This document shows positions 13,102-20,753 of a stretch of DNA of 21,454 nt, one piece after another. Origin of the DNA: Onstottus_B sp049273855 (lineage in GTDB: Bacteria; Acidobacteriota; Blastocatellia; UBA7656); contig JBASRN010000139.1 in NCBI GenBank assembly GCA_049273855.1, positions 1 to 21,454 on the forward strand. Reading direction: 5' to 3'. Made by a program: the position numbers and the translations under genes. The notes under the pieces were generated by a model. That model worked only from the letters and a program-made list of their open reading frames with translations, ran no database searches and was not told where the DNA came from. The number at the start of each line of letters is the position of its first letter. The first letter of the stretch is position 1.

Positions 13102-14917
13102 GCGGCCCTCGCGTTGTGCGCCGCCAGCGAAGAATGGAATCGATCAGCACGATCAAGACGCAGGTCATCATTATCGCAGTGAGAGCGGTGTTCAAATAGC
13201 CGCGAAATGCGGTCTCGGGCTTCGAAGCTTCCCTTAAGAAGTTATCGAAGATGGAGCGCCACCCGGCAGTCAGAGTGGTGGTAGCGACAAACGCCAGGGG
13301 TGTGATCGTCACCCACGCATACTTCGCTTTGCCCGAGTTGATTATGACCGACGTACCAACGCAAAGAGCTATCGCCGCAAGGAGCTGGTTCGCAATGCCA
13401 AACATCGGCCAGATCGTGGAGATGGATCCGGTGCGAATGAAATACGTCCAGCCCGCGACTATCAGCGCGGACGTGATGACCGCGCCCGGCATCCAGTCGG
13501 GCCGTTCGAGTGGTTTGTGAAACCTGCCGAGAAACTCTCCCAGCATGAATCTGGCGACGCGAGTGCCGGTGTCTATCGTTGTGAGGATGAACAGAGCTTC
13601 AAACATGATCGCGAAGTGATACCAGTACTTCATCAGCCCGCCCATCCCTGGAATCGAATTGAAGATCTGCGCGATTCCCACCGCAAGTGTGACCGCCCCG
13701 CCGGTTCGGCCCCTCAAGTTCTTCTCGCCGGTTTGCTGGGTCAGCTCTTCGAGCTTCTGTTCCCTCAAATCGAAGCCTTCGGCGCTGTGTGTCTCGACAA
13801 ACTGAACGTAGTCGATTCGCGCGCGATCCACGTTGATCGAGAAGTAGTCGCCCGGCAACAACGACGTCGCGGCCACCAGAGCGACGACGCCGACCAACCC
13901 TTCCATCAACATGCTGCCGTAGCCGATCATTCGCGCGTCCGATTCCCGGTTGATCATCTTTGGCGTCGTGCCCGAACTGATCAGCGAATGAAAGCCGGAT
14001 ATCGCGCCGCAAGCGATCGTGATAAAGACAAACGGAAAGAGCTTGCCTGGAATGATCGGTCCGCCGCCCGCGACAAAAGGCGTCATCGCGGGCATGTTGA
14101 GCCGCGGCGCGACGATAATCACGCCTATGATCAGAAAGGCTACGGTGCCAACCTTCATGAACGAACTGAGATAGTCTCGCGGGCAAAGCAGCATCCAAAC
14201 CGGCAACACCGATGCGATAAAACCATACCCGGCCATCATGTAGGTGATTGTGGATTCGGAGAAGGTGAAGCTCGAAGCGAGCGACGATTCGGCGATCCTG
14301 CCGCCCAGAATGACCGCGATGAACAGACCAATCACGCCGAGGGTGGTCGCTTCCGCAATCTTGCCTTTGCGAAAGCGATACATGTACAAGCCCATGAAAA
14401 GCGCCAGCGGAATGGTGAATCCAACAGTGAACGTGCCCCACGGGCTTTCGCCGAGCGCTTTTACGACTACGAGTCCGAGGCCCGCCAGCGCGATGATTAC
14501 GATAAACAGGATGGCGATTCCCGTGACGAGACCGGACAGCGGGCTAATCTCGTTCCTCGCAATCTCGGCGACCGATTTGCCTCCTCTTCTCACCGACGAC
14601 GCCAGAATCACAAAGTCGTGCACGGCGCCGCCAATCGTCACGCCTATCACCAGCCATAAGAGTCCCGGCAGGAATCCAAACTGCGCGGCAAGCACCGGCC
14701 CTACAAGCGGGCCGGCCCCGGAGATTGCGGCAAAATGATGCCCGAACAACACCCACTTGTTTGTAGGGTAGTAATTCTGTCCGTCGTAGAAGGTGTGCGC
14801 GGGGGTCTGGCGCGCGTCGTCCAATGCCAGGACCCGGGCGGCGATAAACGCGCTGTAATAGCGATAGGCTATCGCCAGCACACACAGCACGCCAATCATG
14901 ATCGGTAGTGCGCTCAT
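13064..14917 (-). CDS. cstA: Carbon starvation protein CstA family transporter
   Basis: Integral membrane transporter of 617 residues with many hydrophobic helices. The family takes up pyruvate and/or peptides, notably in starvation. The N-terminal signature is clear: a YY-containing first helix, then HTFYDGQNYYPTNKWVLFGHHF and AAISGAGPLVGPVLAAQFG, with HDF after the second helix; FHSLISSGTTPKM and the TTIDTGTRVARFMLGE region lie further on. Length is somewhat shorter than E. coli CstA (about 700), as in the shorter bacterial members. The ATG at 14917 has GGAGA 4-5 nt upstream; a TTG one codon earlier is less likely. A good promoter lies about 85 bp upstream. The 3' end overlaps the convergent kinase gene by 38 bp. 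No two-component sensor gene of the LytS/LytR type is adjacent. Confidence 0.95.
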   Translation of the reverse strand: MSALPIMIGVLCVLAIAYRYYSAFIAARVLALDDARQTPAHTFYDGQNYYPTNKWVLFGHHFAAISGAGPLVGPVLAAQFGFLPGLLWLVIGVTIGGAVHDFVILASSVRRGGKSVAEIARNEISPLSGLVTGIAILFIVIIALAGLGLVVVKALGESPWGTFTVGFTIPLALFMGLYMYRFRKGKIAEATTLGVIGLFIAVILGGRIAESSLASSFTFSESTITYMMAGYGFIASVLPVWMLLCPRDYLSSFMKVGTVAFLIIGVIIVAPRLNMPAMTPFVAGGGPIIPGKLFPFVFITIACGAISGFHSLISSGTTPKMINRESDARMIGYGSMLMEGLVGVVALVAATSLLPGDYFSINVDRARIDYVQFVETHSAEGFDLREQKLEELTQQTGEKNLRGRTGGAVTLAVGIAQIFNSIPGMGGLMKYWYHFAIMFEALFILTTIDTGTRVARFMLGEFLGRFHKPLERPDWMPGAVITSALIVAGWTYFIRTGSISTIWPMFGIANQLLAAIALCVGTSVIINSGKAKYAWVTITPLAFVATTTLTAGWRSIFDNFLREASKPETAFRGYLNTALTAIMMTCVLIVLIDSILRWRRTTRGPLKLSEKAVETGD

Positions 14918-15001
14918 CAAGTCTCCTCAAGGCTCAGCGCAATCGCGCGCCTACGGTGAGGATTCGCCTCTTCTCATTGTCTTCGTGTTATTTGGTTGGT
15001 G

Positions 15002-15030
15002 ATGCTAGACGATGGAGGGAGGAGTGTCAA
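15002..15030 (-). promoter_or_regulatory. Sigma-70 promoter of cstA
   Basis: On the minus strand a perfect TTGACA (15025-15030), 17-nt spacer, TAGCAT (15002-15007). Predicted leader about 78 nt. A hairpin-forming inverted repeat ACCGGG/CCCGGT (15042-15060) lies just upstream of the -35 box and might be a regulator site. Confidence 0.65.
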
Positions 15031-15139
15031 ACTTACTGGCAACCGGGTCGCTTGCCCGGTGTAGTTGTGAATGGGGCCTTGTTCAGGATGGCTTGATTGC
15101 TCGAGATCTTGGGTATTCCAGATAGCGCGCACCGGACGA

Positions 15140-15177
15140 AAAGAGCCCGCTCACAATTGAACGTGAGCGGGCTCTTT
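15140..15177 (-). terminator. Rho-independent terminator of the secreted nuclease gene
   Basis: Perfect 15-bp stem: AAAGAGCCCGCTCAC (15140-15154) and GTGAGCGGGCTCTTT (15163-15177), 8-nt loop, with CTCTTTTCG at the 3' side on the minus strand. It begins 17 nt after the stop codon at 15195. Confidence 0.9.
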
Positions 15178-15194
15178 ATTTGAGCGATACCCTC

Positions 15195-18100
15195 TTATTT
15201 GAAGCTGAAGTTCGCTCGATGAATCGTAGTGTCGTTCAACTTCACAACCAGTTGACGGCAGGTGTTCGCCCAGGACTTCTCTGTCTTCCAGATATAGGTG
15301 TACACGTTAGTGGCCGGATCGAAGGATAAGCCGCTTGATCCTGCCGTTACGGTCTCCTCGATGCCTTGAACTTCAGCTGTCGAGTCACAATCGATTACTT
15401 CAGACTTAGGATAGCCGGCCGCGAAGATATCCAACCCCTTGTCACCACCCAGGCTGAACTTCACCGGAACGCTGGCTCCAGCCTTCACCTGGTTCAGCAC
15501 GGGAAGGTTATCAACCGGCTGGAAGAAGCCGCTGAAGTCATGAGGCAGAGCCAGCCCCACTACAAGCGGGTCGTGATCAGACGCGCGATAAGGACCCGAG
15601 TCATAGAAAGTGCTCTGCTGATTGAGGGTCTTAAAATCCACGTTGTAGTCGAGGACGACGGGCTCATCGGCATTGATATGCCACTCGTTAGCGCCCGTTA
15701 CTTGCAAAGACAGGCTTGGGCTGGCTAGCGCGTGATCAAGATAGCCTGACTGTCCGTCGAATTGGAAGGAGTAGGCATCGGCGCCCACGAAGGTCTGTAT
15801 CAACTCAGTATAGCCCGCATCCGTAAACACCGTGATCGGGTCTTCCTTAGCGTAGGCGTTGAGGTCGCCGATGATCAGAAAGTCCGGGTCTCCGCTGCCC
15901 GTTGGGTCAGTTGCGAGCCAGTTGACCAGCGCCGTGGCGGCATTGGTGCGGGTCACGTTACAGTTGCCCTGGCCGTCACCTGTATCAGGATCACCTACGT
16001 CATTGCAGTCAGAGCCCTTTGACTTCAAGTGATTGACCACGAGTGTAAATTTCGCGTCTGTCAAAGTCTGACTAAACGTCTGAGCCAGCGCTGGCCGATT
16101 CAAGGTATCGATGAATAGCGGGTCCACCGTTGAATTGAGAATTGAAAATGCACCAACAGGCGCAACGGTCGCGGGTTTATAGATTATCGCGACGCGAATC
16201 TCATCGGTTCCGACCACTCCTGTGTCGATGAAACCGTAGGTGCCGGCGCCGGCGACGGCATTCAGGCCACCTACGAGGTCTTCAATGGCGCTGTTGGGAG
16301 TCGGGTCATTTTCTATTTCAATCAACCCCGCAATATCAGCGTTGATAGTCGTGATCGCGCTGATGATCTTATCTCGCTGGCGCGTGAATTCAACGGCTGA
16401 GCTTGCGCCTCGCGAAGTCGGAAATCCTCCGCCCAGACCATTACCGTTGAAATAGTTCAACACGTTGAAGCTGGCGACTTTCAACGTGCCCCCGACAGAA
16501 TCTGGCGCGGCCGTTCGTGGGTTATCATCGCTAAAGCTGATCGGCCCAACCGGTTGTACGCGGTACAGCCCAAACCGCTGCTCCAGCACCCCGGTCAGTC
16601 CGTTGGTCTTGTAACCCACCCGCAAAGTATTCAAGGCACTCAACCCTGGCGCGGGATAAAGCGTCGGGTCTATGTTCTGGTTATTGTTGGCGTCATCCAG
16701 CACAATACGGCTGCGGTCGTTGAGGTCCTGCTGAGCAAGTGCCGGCGCCCCTGGCATTACTATGTTAGTCGGGTTCAACAGCCGCCCACCCACGGAAAGT
16801 CCCACTTCGCCAAAACGGCCAAGTGTGAAGTTGTCTGTTACCGTCAAATCCTGAGCGATATTGATCAGCATCCCCTCGTAGCGTTCCAAATCACTGATGC
16901 TTGCGACGGGAAGTGTGACACTTGTAGGCGTGACGCTGTTGCCGGAACTGCAGATCGAAACTGCGGAGACACCTATCAGTTCGGTCAGGGTAACGCCGAG
17001 GCTGTTGAACTCGGTGACGTTGCCCCTTACACGTACCTTATCCCCGGAGTTAACTGGGAAACCGGTGTTGAAGACAAATATCCCTTCCGAGGTTGCTGGA
17101 TCAGCATCAGCATCGGCGTCTTCCTCCTGGACAAAGAAGCCGCCAAACTGCCCGGTTCCCTGGTAATCGCCGACGACAATACCCTCGATTTCAACATTCA
17201 TTGCGCCATTAATAGGGCTGGTTAGACCGTTACCCTGTACGTCGTGAATAAACGTAGTCGGGTTGCCGCAAATCACCACTATCGGCGTGGTAAAGCTGAA
17301 TTGAAAGTTCGCCGCCATCTGGTCCGGCGGGTCATTTGTATCCTGGTCGGTCACCTGGGTCGCCACAATTGTCACGGTGACAGATTCGGTATTCACAAAA
17401 TCAGTGTCCGGATCGAGGGTGAAGGACGTCGGGCCCCCGCTCACCGTAGCAGTATGAGGGCCACTAACGCTGCCGACGATGGTGAACCAGGCGCCACTCA
17501 CATTGACAGCCTCGCTGAAGTTGATCGTGATGTTAGCATTCAAGGCGACGTTGTTAGCGCCGTTGATTGGAACCGTGCTTGATACCTCGGGCGCTGCATC
17601 GGCAATGGTGGGGGTAAGCGAGAAGTCGTCCACCGCCAGGCCATCATCTCCACCAGTCGCATTGAAATCAGTCCACCGAATAAAGAATGTAGCCCCATTC
17701 GAAATACTCAATCCCGATATGGTGGAACTCACAGCGGTCCGATTGGGCGCAACATTACCATTCAGGGCCCCAATAGCTCCTGTTGTTACCGGAGCCGTAA
17801 AATCAAGTGTATTGGCGTCAGTCCAGGTCCCAGTTGCCAGGGTGGTGGCATCGGTGCTGATCTGGAAGTCCAACCTATCAAGTCGCCCGAGCGTACCAAC
17901 ACGCCACTGTTCGCCGGTATAGGAAACGACAAGTGCAGTAATCGTTTCCCCGGTATTGTTGGTAAAGGATGCCCCGATAGTTGGAATCAATGACCCGCTT
18001 TGTAGCCCGCCAAACGCACGCTCAGCGGTGGCCGCGGCACCAAAGCTGAAAGTGTCCCCCGCATTGGTTGAGCCCGTTCCAGCCGAATAGGTTGTGTTGG

Positions 18101-18419
18101 CGTTTGTGCCTGTTTCGACAAAATCCCAGCCCGTCGGGACGACGCTCGATGTTCCAGCAGACGCCAGGGTATCGAAGTTCTGCGTGTAGGCGACACCGAT
18201 CGTGGTGAGACTGATGGTCCCTGCAGCCGACGAAGTAGGAATTAGCCGCAGTCCGAGGCCAGCCAGCACGAGAATTGCGGCTACCCGCAACGCTGGAACG
18301 ACGCGGTCCTTCCTGATTAGAGGTTTTGGAATCCAAGAGATTGATTGTGCCTTCATGTTGCGTGAAGGCCGGGGCTGCAGCCTGAGGGAGGCGGCATAGA
18401 CAAGAAGGCTACAGCCCAC
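15195..18419 (-). CDS. Large secreted ExeM/NucH-like nuclease with C-terminal PxKF domain
   Basis: Probable extracellular DNase of 1074 residues. Order: N-terminal hydrophobic export segment (about 41-66), a jellyroll-like beta domain (about 70-272), a bacterial Ig-like (Big_5 type) domain beginning PEVSSTVPINGANNV (273-378), an OB-fold region of ExeM/NucH type (380-640), an endonuclease/exonuclease/phosphatase domain (about 645-955) and a PxKF domain (958-1074). Catalytic-site motifs are all visible: SFNVLNYF, GLIEIEN, VNHLKSKGSDC, IIGDLNAYAKEDP, LDHAL and SDHDPL. GTG at 18419 is favoured by AAAGGAG 6 nt upstream, although this gives a long export region; ATG at 18356 is the alternative but lacks a site. 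Own promoter and terminator indicate a single-gene unit. Likely role is degradation of extracellular DNA for nutrients or biofilm remodelling (inference). Confidence 0.9.
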   Translation of the reverse strand: MGCSLLVYAASLRLQPRPSRNMKAQSISWIPKPLIRKDRVVPALRVAAILVLAGLGLRLIPTSSAAGTISLTTIGVAYTQNFDTLASAGTSSVVPTGWDFVETGTNANTTYSAGTGSTNAGDTFSFGAAATAERAFGGLQSGSLIPTIGASFTNNTGETITALVVSYTGEQWRVGTLGRLDRLDFQISTDATTLATGTWTDANTLDFTAPVTTGAIGALNGNVAPNRTAVSSTISGLSISNGATFFIRWTDFNATGGDDGLAVDDFSLTPTIADAAPEVSSTVPINGANNVALNANITINFSEAVNVSGAWFTIVGSVSGPHTATVSGGPTSFTLDPDTDFVNTESVTVTIVATQVTDQDTNDPPDQMAANFQFSFTTPIVVICGNPTTFIHDVQGNGLTSPINGAMNVEIEGIVVGDYQGTGQFGGFFVQEEDADADADPATSEGIFVFNTGFPVNSGDKVRVRGNVTEFNSLGVTLTELIGVSAVSICSSGNSVTPTSVTLPVASISDLERYEGMLINIAQDLTVTDNFTLGRFGEVGLSVGGRLLNPTNIVMPGAPALAQQDLNDRSRIVLDDANNNQNIDPTLYPAPGLSALNTLRVGYKTNGLTGVLEQRFGLYRVQPVGPISFSDDNPRTAAPDSVGGTLKVASFNVLNYFNGNGLGGGFPTSRGASSAVEFTRQRDKIISAITTINADIAGLIEIENDPTPNSAIEDLVGGLNAVAGAGTYGFIDTGVVGTDEIRVAIIYKPATVAPVGAFSILNSTVDPLFIDTLNRPALAQTFSQTLTDAKFTLVVNHLKSKGSDCNDVGDPDTGDGQGNCNVTRTNAATALVNWLATDPTGSGDPDFLIIGDLNAYAKEDPITVFTDAGYTELIQTFVGADAYSFQFDGQSGYLDHALASPSLSLQVTGANEWHINADEPVVLDYNVDFKTLNQQSTFYDSGPYRASDHDPLVVGLALPHDFSGFFQPVDNLPVLNQVKAGASVPVKFSLGGDKGLDIFAAGYPKSEVIDCDSTAEVQGIEETVTAGSSGLSFDPATNVYTYIWKTEKSWANTCRQLVVKLNDTTIHRANFSFK

Positions 18420-18481
18420 GACCTGCTCCTTTCTTGATGTCGTCAGTATGCTGTTAGGACGGAATGCTCGAGCGAAGCCGC

Positions 18482-18511
18482 ATTCTATCCAAGAAGAGTC
18501 TTCACAAGCAA
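18482..18511 (-). promoter_or_regulatory. Promoter of the secreted nuclease gene
   Basis: On the minus strand TTGCTT (18506-18511), 18-nt spacer, TAGAAT (18482-18487); leader about 55 nt. An inverted repeat GAATGC/GCATTC (18462-18485) covers the predicted start of transcription and overlaps the -10 box, a possible operator. Confidence 0.5.
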
Positions 18512-18606
18512 GCTGCCGCGCTTAAATCTGTGTATCTTTCGCTAGCGGGAAACGCAATCACTTCTGAATCGCGCCGCGCAGTCATCCGAGGCACTCAATC
18601 CGGAGG

Positions 18607-18635
18607 TTGACTCCGGCCGCCGAGGCAAGTATGTT
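18607..18635 (+). promoter_or_regulatory. Sigma-70 promoter of the tetR-efflux operon
   Basis: TTGACT (18607-18612), 17-nt spacer, TATGTT (18630-18635); transcription would start near 18642, 22 nt before the TetR ATG. A CCGGAG/CTCCGG inverted repeat (18600-18616) embraces the -35 box. Confidence 0.7.
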
Positions 18636-18638
18636 AGC

Positions 18639-18650
18639 ACTTACTTACTT
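18639..18650 (+). promoter_or_regulatory. Candidate TetR autoregulatory site (ACTT tandem repeat)
   Basis: ACTTACTTACTT, three 4-bp direct repeats, lies between the -10 box and the ribosome site, at the predicted transcription start. Position fits self-repression by the TetR protein, but the site is a direct rather than inverted repeat, so this is tentative. Confidence 0.35.
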
Positions 18651-18663
18651 GATTGGAGGGCTA

Positions 18664-19320
18664 ATGATCTCAGTAATACTCGACAAGACGCAGCCGTCGA
18701 GAATGTCGGCAAAGAACAGGCGCCAGCAGATTGTCGTTGTCGCCGCCGAGTTGTTTGCCCGAAAGGGATTCAGCGGCACTACCACCAAAGAGATCGCCGA
18801 AGGCGCCGGCGTCAGCGAAGCCATCATCTTTCGGCACTTCGCCAGCAAGGACAAACTCTACGCCGCGATCCTCGACTTCAAAGTCAAACAGGGATCCGAA
18901 CGAATGAAGGCGCAGCTCGTAGAGGCCGCCGGCCGCAAAGATGACCGCGCGTTCTTTGGCTCGCTGGCCTTCGAGATGCTCGAGTTTCATTCCAAGGACC
19001 GCACGTTCATGCGCCTCCTGCTGTTCAGCGCGCTCGAAGGCCACGAGTTGTCAAACATCTTCTTCGACTCGACCGCCCGCGACATCAAGAACCACATCCG
19101 CAAGTACATAAAGCAGCGCATCTCGGACGGCGCCTTCCGCTCGATCGACCCGGCCGTCGCCGCTCGCGCATTCGTGGGCATGGTGCTGCATCAGGTTCAA
19201 GCTCGCATCATTTTCAGAGACGACGACGTAAGACTCTCTAATCGGCACATCGCCGATCGCTTCGTAGAGCTGTTCCTCAAAGGGGTTCGTGACTTAAAGG
19301 TTCGAAACAAACACAGGTAA
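18664..19320 (+). CDS. TetR/AcrR-family transcriptional regulator of the adjacent RND efflux operon
   Basis: DNA-binding repressor, 218 residues. The N-terminal TetR domain has the helix-turn-helix at about 39-60 (TTKEIAEGAGVSEAIIFRHF), followed by SKDKLYAAIL; the C-terminal ligand/dimer part is all-helical and unspecific. ATG at 18664 is chosen because GGAGG lies 5 nt upstream and the promoter -35/-10 boxes occupy the region used by the longer reading from 18607, which would therefore be untranscribed. Only 6 nt separate its stop from the RND adaptor gene, so it is the first gene of the efflux operon and probably represses it together with itself. The inducing compound is unknown. Confidence 0.92.
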   Translation: MISVILDKTQPSRMSAKNRRQQIVVVAAELFARKGFSGTTTKEIAEGAGVSEAIIFRHFASKDKLYAAILDFKVKQGSERMKAQLVEAAGRKDDRAFFGSLAFEMLEFHSKDRTFMRLLLFSALEGHELSNIFFDSTARDIKNHIRKYIKQRISDGAFRSIDPAVAARAFVGMVLHQVQARIIFRDDDVRLSNRHIADRFVELFLKGVRDLKVRNKHR

Positions 19321-19326
19321 TCTCAG

Positions 19327-20595
19327 ATGAGAGCCCGAATGTCAGAGAGAAACTCGCCACCGGCTCAACGCGGCGGCAACATCAAACTCACAACTCTGCT
19401 GATCATCACGGTTATGGCGGGAGTCCTTCTCGCTTCCGGTTGCGGGCGCAGTCAACGATCCTCCGAAGCGACGGCGGAAGCGAAGGCTGCGTCAACTCCG
19501 ACGCCGCCCGTTGATGTCACCACCGCCGCCGCGATCACGCGCGGATTGCAACGCGGCGTCGAAGTTGTCGGTTCGCTCGTCGCCGACGAAGAGGTGGTCG
19601 TTTCCGCCCAGGCGCCGGGCGAACTTGCCGAGCTCAACGTCGATTTCGGCACTTACGTCGGGCGGGGACAGATCATCGCGCGGATCGATCAGCGGGATGC
19701 GAAGCTCAAGGTCGAGCAGGCTCAAGCCACGCTAAAACAGACCCTTGCGCGGCTCGGTATGAATGACGGAGAGAAGTTCGACCCGGATCGAAACGCCGAT
19801 GTGCGAGTGGCAAAGGCGCAGCTTGATTGGGAGAAGATGAATCTGGATCGTCAGACCCGTTTGGTTGAAAACGGCGACATTTCCCGCGCGCTCTACGATC
19901 AAGCGGTTACGACTCACAACCTTGCGCGTGCCCGGTATCAAGCCGCGGTTGATGCAGTCAATCAGCAACTGGCAGTGGTCGAACAACAACGCGCTGCTTT
20001 GAACCTGGCGAAGAAGGCGATGGGCGACACCGTGGTGCGCGCCCCCATCAGCGGCGCGGTAAAAGAAAAACGTTCATCTCGAGGTTCGTATCTGATGATC
20101 AACTCGCCGATTGTCACCCTGGTAAAGATCAATCCGCTGCGATTGCGCGCCGACATTCCCGAATACGCGGCCGCTTCGGTGCGAACGGGGCAGACCATGA
20201 CTCTGACAGTCGAAGCTTTCCCGGAACGTACTTTCACCGGGCGAGTCGTGCGCATCGGCCCCTCGCTCAATGAGCTGACTCGCGCATTGACGGTCGAAGC
20301 CGAGGTCGCCAATCCGGGCAATCTGCTCCGCCCGGGAATGTTCGCCAAGTCGAAGTTGATCACGGCGAAAGACGCGCCCGCGGTGATGGTCCCGCAGCGC
20401 GCGGTCCAGGTAATTGCCGGATTGAACAAGGTCTTCGTGATCGAGAATGGCCGCGCGTCGGAGCGCATCGTCAAAACCGGCACAACCGATGGCGACCTGA
20501 TCGAGGTCGTCGAGGGCGTGAAGTCCGGCGAGAGCGTAGCTACGAGCAACCTGGACAAATTGCAAGAGGGCACCGTCGTCGGTGACGGCAAGTGA
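19327..20595 (+). CDS. RND efflux periplasmic adaptor (membrane fusion) lipoprotein
   Basis: Periplasmic subunit linking an RND pump to an outer-membrane channel. 422 residues: N-terminal hydrophobic segment (about 20-38) ending LLASGC (C39), a near-consensus lipobox; first lipoyl half (about 85-125: VVVSAQAPGELAELNVDFG, G..GQIIARID); a helical hairpin (about 127-230, rich in Q, A, L, E); second lipoyl half (VVRAPISGAVKEKRSSRGSY); then the beta-barrel and membrane-proximal domains (LRLRADIPEYAA, VVRIGPSLN, VPQRAVQVI). Typical HlyD/AcrA-family length. Start: ATG at 19327; another ATG four codons later is equally possible. It follows tetR by 6 nt and precedes the pump gene by 158 bp, a gap filled by a long hairpin. 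Substrate class (drug rather than metal) is likely but unproven. Confidence 0.93.
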   Translation: MRARMSERNSPPAQRGGNIKLTTLLIITVMAGVLLASGCGRSQRSSEATAEAKAASTPTPPVDVTTAAAITRGLQRGVEVVGSLVADEEVVVSAQAPGELAELNVDFGTYVGRGQIIARIDQRDAKLKVEQAQATLKQTLARLGMNDGEKFDPDRNADVRVAKAQLDWEKMNLDRQTRLVENGDISRALYDQAVTTHNLARARYQAAVDAVNQQLAVVEQQRAALNLAKKAMGDTVVRAPISGAVKEKRSSRGSYLMINSPIVTLVKINPLRLRADIPEYAAASVRTGQTMTLTVEAFPERTFTGRVVRIGPSLNELTRALTVEAEVANPGNLLRPGMFAKSKLITAKDAPAVMVPQRAVQVIAGLNKVFVIENGRASERIVKTGTTDGDLIEVVEGVKSGESVATSNLDKLQEGTVVGDGK

Positions 20596-20616
20596 CGAAC
20601 GCGATGCGAAGTAAGA

Positions 20617-20707
20617 CCTGTACGGGCGTCCCTCTGTGGGCGCCCCTCCTCACCTTTGTGAAGCATCTCGCAAACTAGGGGCGCCCACAGAGGGGCGCCC
20701 GTACAGG
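20617..20707. repeat. Long inverted repeat (31-bp arms) inside the efflux operon
   Basis: Arm 20617-20647 (begins CCTGTACGGGCG) and arm 20677-20707 (ends CGCCCGTACAGG) are inverted copies with a single mismatch, T20629 against G20695, which would be a U-G pair in RNA. The loop is 29 nt (20648-20676). No T-run follows, so not a standard terminator. Similar GGGCGCCC-rich hairpins recur between genes in several environmental phyla (recollection). Confidence 0.85.
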
Positions 20708-20753
20708 ATTGTCTTTAAAGTGATCTGGGATTCCTGGCAGGAGATTAGGGGCT

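Noticed and set aside
13517..14659. Long plus-strand open frame (380 codons) opposite cstA
   Set aside because: Lies wholly antisense to a clear CstA gene; its translation is rich in Arg/His/Asp and low in hydrophobic residues, typical of a shadow frame, with no ribosome site.
15042..15060. ACCGGG/CCCGGT hairpin as a terminator or sRNA
   Set aside because: No U-tract and no gene ends nearby; kept only as a possible site next to the cstA promoter.
18607..18663. Longer TetR reading from a TTG
   Set aside because: Its first codons coincide with the -35 and -10 boxes of the operon promoter, and GGAGG points to ATG at 18664.
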